From JACPAU01 sp050732195 (lineage in GTDB: Bacteria > Methylomirabilota > Methylomirabilia > Methylomirabilales > JACPAU01), in NCBI GenBank assembly GCA_050732195.1, contig JBOHQK010000139.1:1-7973 (forward strand): a stretch of DNA of 7,973 nucleotides. Reading direction: 5' to 3'. Below the pieces are notes generated by a model. It saw nothing but the letters and a program-made list of their open reading frames with translations. It ran no database searches and was not told where the DNA came from. A program made the translations under genes and the position numbers. The stretch's first letter is position 1, and every line of letters begins with the position of its first letter. Positions 6,201 to 7,973 of this stretch are shown piece after piece.

Positions 6201-6443
6201 ATGAGTGAATCCGTGCAGGTGGACGAGGAGCTGAACCTCCGGGGGGAGGTTTGCCCCTACACCTTTGTCAAGTCCAAGCTGGCCCTGGAGGACCTGGAGC
6301 CGGGCAAGGTCCTGCGGGTCATCGTGGACAACCCCGAGTCGGCGGAGAGCGTCCCGCGGAGCCTGGTGAGCGAGGGGAACGAGGTGTTAGCCGTGGGCCC
6401 GCTCGAGGGGGAGGCCTGGAGCATCCTGGTCAAGAAGTGTTGA
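6201..6443 (+). CDS. Second TusA-family protein (CPYT variant, C-terminal cysteine)
   Basis: This 80-residue TusA/SirA-like protein has the motif LNLRGEVCPYTF with catalytic C18, and the usual LRVIVDNPESAESVPRSLVSEGNEV segment. The second proline of the classical CPxP motif is replaced by Thr, which should alter the start of the first helix and perhaps the reactivity or partner choice of C18. The last residue is a cysteine (C80, ...LVKKC), giving a possible second thiol on a flexible tail. GGAG lies six bases before the ATG and directly after the propeller's stop codon, so it belongs to the same operon. It probably has a different sulfur donor or acceptor from the upstream TusA, as paralogues in sulfur clusters often do. 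It could also be called YedF-like, but it lacks a fused DsrE domain. Confidence 0.85.
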   Translation: MSESVQVDEELNLRGEVCPYTFVKSKLALEDLEPGKVLRVIVDNPESAESVPRSLVSEGNEVLAVGPLEGEAWSILVKKC

Positions 6444-6500
6444 GGCCGGGAAACGGGAGTCTGGTTGACTGTTGGCATTCGTTGCGTGAAGCGTCAGCGT

Positions 6501-6520
6501 CGCGCCCTTCTGGGGGCGCG
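6501..6520 (+). promoter_or_regulatory. GC-rich hairpin upstream of cysO
   Basis: The arms CGCGCCC (6501-6507) and GGGCGCG (6514-6520) are perfect complements around the six-base loop TTCTGG. The hairpin lies in the 100-base gap between the second tusA-like gene and cysO, ending about 10 bases before the cysO SD. There is no T-tract, so it is not a classical intrinsic terminator. It could be an attenuator, an RNA-stability element or chance in GC-rich DNA. A TTGACT at 6465-6470 could be a -35 box for cysO, but no matching -10 box is visible. Confidence 0.35.
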
Positions 6521-6543
6521 CCGGGATGATGGGGAGCGGCAGG

Positions 6544-6828
6544 ATGGCGACCATTGAGGTGCACGTCCCCCAGATTTTGCGGAAGCACACGGGCGGCGCC
6601 AAGACCCTGAAGGCGTCCGGGCAGACCGTCCGGGAGGTGCTGGAGGACCTGGAGCGGCAGCATCCGGGCTTCCGGGAGCGGGTGCTGGAGGACGGCGGCC
6701 GTCTGCACCGCTTCGTGAACATCTACGTAAACGACGAGGACGTCCGCTTCATCCAGACCCTGGACACGCCGCTGAAGGACGGGGACGTCCTCTCCATCCT
6801 CCCGGCCGTGGCTGGAGGACAGGCCTGA
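6544..6828 (+). CDS. cysO: CysO-type sulfur-carrier protein (MoaD/ThiS ubiquitin-like) with GGQA tail
   Basis: This is a 94-residue ubiquitin-like sulfur carrier. It closely resembles Mycobacterium tuberculosis CysO as I recall it: VPQILRKHTGG near the start, LHRFVNIYVNDEDVRF in the second half, and ILPAVAGG near the end. CysO is adenylated by an E1-like enzyme (MoeZ in mycobacteria), converted to a C-terminal thiocarboxylate on the GG motif, and used by CysM as the sulfide source for cysteine. Here the GG is followed by two extra residues (Gln-Ala), so the tail would have to be trimmed before activation. The ATG at 6544 is chosen because GGGGAG lies seven bases upstream and the N-terminus then matches CysO; ATGs at 6526 and 6529 are in frame but poorly placed. 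cysM follows after 46 bases. No E1 or JAMM protease gene lies in the window. Confidence 0.9.
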   Translation: MATIEVHVPQILRKHTGGAKTLKASGQTVREVLEDLERQHPGFRERVLEDGGRLHRFVNIYVNDEDVRFIQTLDTPLKDGDVLSILPAVAGGQA

Positions 6829-6874
6829 GCAGCGCTGGCCGGCCGGGCGGGAGCCCATCCGGCGCGGGGGAATA

Positions 6875-7810
6875 ATGTCCGAGCGGGACATCGTCAGTGC
6901 CATCGGGAACACGCCTCTGGTGGAACTTCCGCGGATGACCCCGAAGCCATCCGTCCGGATTTTCGCCAAGCTCGAGGGGCACAACCCCACCGGGAGCCTG
7001 AAGGACCGGATCGCCAAGTACATGATCGAGGAAGCAGAGCGGACGGAGGGTCTGACGCCGGCGAAGACGCTCCTCGAGCCGACCAGCGGCAACACTGGGA
7101 TCGCCCTGGCGATGATCGGGCGGCTGAAGGGCTACAAGGTCAAGGTGGTCATCCCCGAGAACATCACCGAGGAGCGGAAGCAGCTCCTGGCCCTCTACGG
7201 GGCCGAGATGGTCTTCTCGGAGGCGAAGCGGGGGACGAACGGCTCGATCGAGCTGGCCAAGACGCTGGCCGCCGCGGACCCGACCAACCATCTCCTCTAC
7301 CAGTACGGCAACGAGGCGAACCCGAAGGCCCACTACGAGACCACCGGCGGGGAGATCCTCCGGGACCTCCCGGAGGTGGACGTGCTGGTCGCGGGCCTGG
7401 GCACCGGCGGGACCCTGATGGGGGTCGGCCGGCGACTCCGGGAGGCGAACCCGCGGGTGAAGATCATCGCCGCGGAGCCGCACCCCGGGGACACGGTCCA
7501 GGGGTTGCGGAGCCTGGAGGAAGGGTTCATCCCGCCGATCCTCGACCAGAGCCTGCTCGACGGAAAGATCATGGTGGACTCCCGGACGGCCTTTGTCATG
7601 ACCAAGGAACTGACACGGCAAGAGGCGATCTTCGCCGGTGTCTCCTCAGGGGCCGTGCTGTACTGCGCGATCCGCACTGCCATGAAGATGGACCGGGGGA
7701 CCATCGTGTGCGTGTTCTGCGATGGGGGCTGGAAGTACATGAGCCTCGGCATCTGGCAGAAGGAGGTCCAGGAGTACGAGGAAGGGATCCAAGCCCATGT
7801 GTGGTGGTAG
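6875..7810 (+). CDS. cysM: CysM-type O-phosphoserine sulfhydrylase (PLP-dependent cysteine synthase)
   Basis: This 311-residue cytoplasmic fold-type II PLP enzyme has the Schiff-base lysine K43 in NPTGSLKDR, the substrate loop TSGNTG (residues 70-75) and the phosphate-binding loop GTGGT (176-180). It is closest in pattern to mycobacterial CysM rather than to CysK: YQYGNEANPKAHYETTG, the GLRSLEEGF segment with R212 at the place of the arginine that recognises O-phosphoserine, DGGWKYMS, and a tail ending in aromatic residues (HVWW), which resembles CysM's C-terminal lid. It should therefore make cysteine from O-phosphoserine with CysO-thiocarboxylate as sulfur donor. Linkage to cysO, 46 bases upstream, supports this. 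A purine-rich GGGGGAA precedes the ATG. Without the linkage and R212, a plain O-acetylserine sulfhydrylase would be the alternative. Confidence 0.92.
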   Translation: MSERDIVSAIGNTPLVELPRMTPKPSVRIFAKLEGHNPTGSLKDRIAKYMIEEAERTEGLTPAKTLLEPTSGNTGIALAMIGRLKGYKVKVVIPENITEERKQLLALYGAEMVFSEAKRGTNGSIELAKTLAAADPTNHLLYQYGNEANPKAHYETTGGEILRDLPEVDVLVAGLGTGGTLMGVGRRLREANPRVKIIAAEPHPGDTVQGLRSLEEGFIPPILDQSLLDGKIMVDSRTAFVMTKELTRQEAIFAGVSSGAVLYCAIRTAMKMDRGTIVCVFCDGGWKYMSLGIWQKEVQEYEEGIQAHVWW

Positions 7811-7830
7811 GCGACCGACTCCTAGTGCCG

Positions 7831-7844
7831 GGCCAATACTGGCC
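7831..7844 (+). terminator. Small inverted repeat after cysM, possible terminator
   Basis: GGCCA (7831-7835) and TGGCC (7840-7844) can pair around a four-base loop, 20 bases after the cysM stop. There is no T-run, so it is weak as an intrinsic terminator on its own. It directly borders the larger hairpin-bearing repeat on its right, and the two together could end the transcript. Confidence 0.25.
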
Positions 7845-7845
7845 A

Positions 7846-7973
7846 ACCGTGCTGCCGCGGGTCCTGTCGCCGGCGTGCCCCACTCGCGGCCGGGCTGCGT
7901 CACCCGCTCAGCCCCTCCCGCAATGCGCTGCATTGCGGCAGGAGGCCGAGGGGGTCCCACGCGGCCCGGCCGC
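7846..7973 (-). repeat. Inverted-repeat element, right copy, with internal hairpin (reaches window end)
   Basis: This is the reverse complement of the element at 1762-1889, with about 12 mismatches and no gaps. Its hairpin is stronger: arms at 7918-7926 (CCGCAATGC) and 7930-7938 (GCATTGCGG) are nine perfect pairs around a three-base loop. The matching stem position in the left copy is T-A and here is G-C, a compensatory change. The similarity is still present at the last base of the window, so the element may continue beyond it. It lies 35 bases after cysM, in opposite orientation to the left copy. An open frame through it on the minus strand is judged non-coding. Confidence 0.85.

Noticed and set aside
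6441..6443. TGA at the end of the second TusA-like gene, and likewise at 2258-2260, as further Sec codons
   Set aside because: No TusA or DsrE homology continues past them, no hairpin with G in the apical loop was seen at the right distance, and both proteins already have normal family length.
6472..6486. TTGGCAT...TTGC before cysO as a sigma-54 promoter
   Set aside because: The GG and GC dinucleotides are separated by 8 bases instead of the required 10.
7646..7960. Minus-strand open frame over the end of cysM and the right repeat
   Set aside because: It overlaps well-supported cysM codons on the other strand and shares only the repeat-derived part with the left copy. It is typical of high-GC shadow frames.

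Overview
This is a high-GC window (roughly two thirds G+C by eye) with densely packed genes, short intergenic gaps and ordinary bacterial Shine-Dalgarno (SD) sites. The organism cannot be named from the sequence. The gene content (a DsrEFH-like trio, YeeE/YedE, TusA, a mycobacterial-type CysO-CysM pair) and base composition would suit an uncultured GC-rich environmental bacterium, for example of the Rokubacteria/NC10 kind, but that is a guess. No tRNA, rRNA, CRISPR array or transposase gene was seen.

Left part (1-1642), minus strand: three genes read leftward. They are a TSUP (TauE/SafE) membrane anion exporter, a class II aldolase/adducin-family enzyme, and the N-terminus of a small membrane-anchored coiled-coil protein that runs off the window.

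Middle and right (1928-7810), plus strand: a sulfur-trafficking cluster. Its order is DsrE-like, DsrF-like and DsrH-like proteins, a YeeE/YedE thiosulfate (or selenium-compound) importer, an exported tandem rhodanese, a TusA-like carrier, an exported seven-bladed YVTN propeller, a second TusA-like carrier, then CysO (sulfur-carrier protein) and CysM (O-phosphoserine sulfhydrylase). The first eight genes are spaced by 7-26 bases or overlap, which suggests one operon. cysO and cysM follow after a 100-base gap. A plausible reading is that oxidised or sulfane sulfur is handled outside the membrane by the rhodanese and propeller, imported by YeeE, passed as persulfide through TusA and DsrE-type carriers, and delivered to CysO-thiocarboxylate, which CysM uses to make cysteine.

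Main discovery: the yeeE gene is interrupted by an in-frame TGA at 3175-3177, and the protein homology continues without a break on the other side. The TGA sits exactly where the family has its conserved relay cysteine (GG-C-x-x-G ... R-x-G-E-G). It is followed at the right distance by a stem-loop whose apical loop is GGUCU, as in the E. coli fdhF SECIS element. The best explanation is a selenocysteine-containing YeeE/YedE protein, 338 residues long with Sec94, which routine gene calling would split into two fragments.

Second discovery: the plus-strand cluster is bracketed by two inverted copies of a 128-base element (1762-1889 and 7846-7973) that are about 90% identical. Each holds a hairpin with a compensatory base-pair change between the copies, which suggests selection on structure. 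The second copy runs to the very end of the window.
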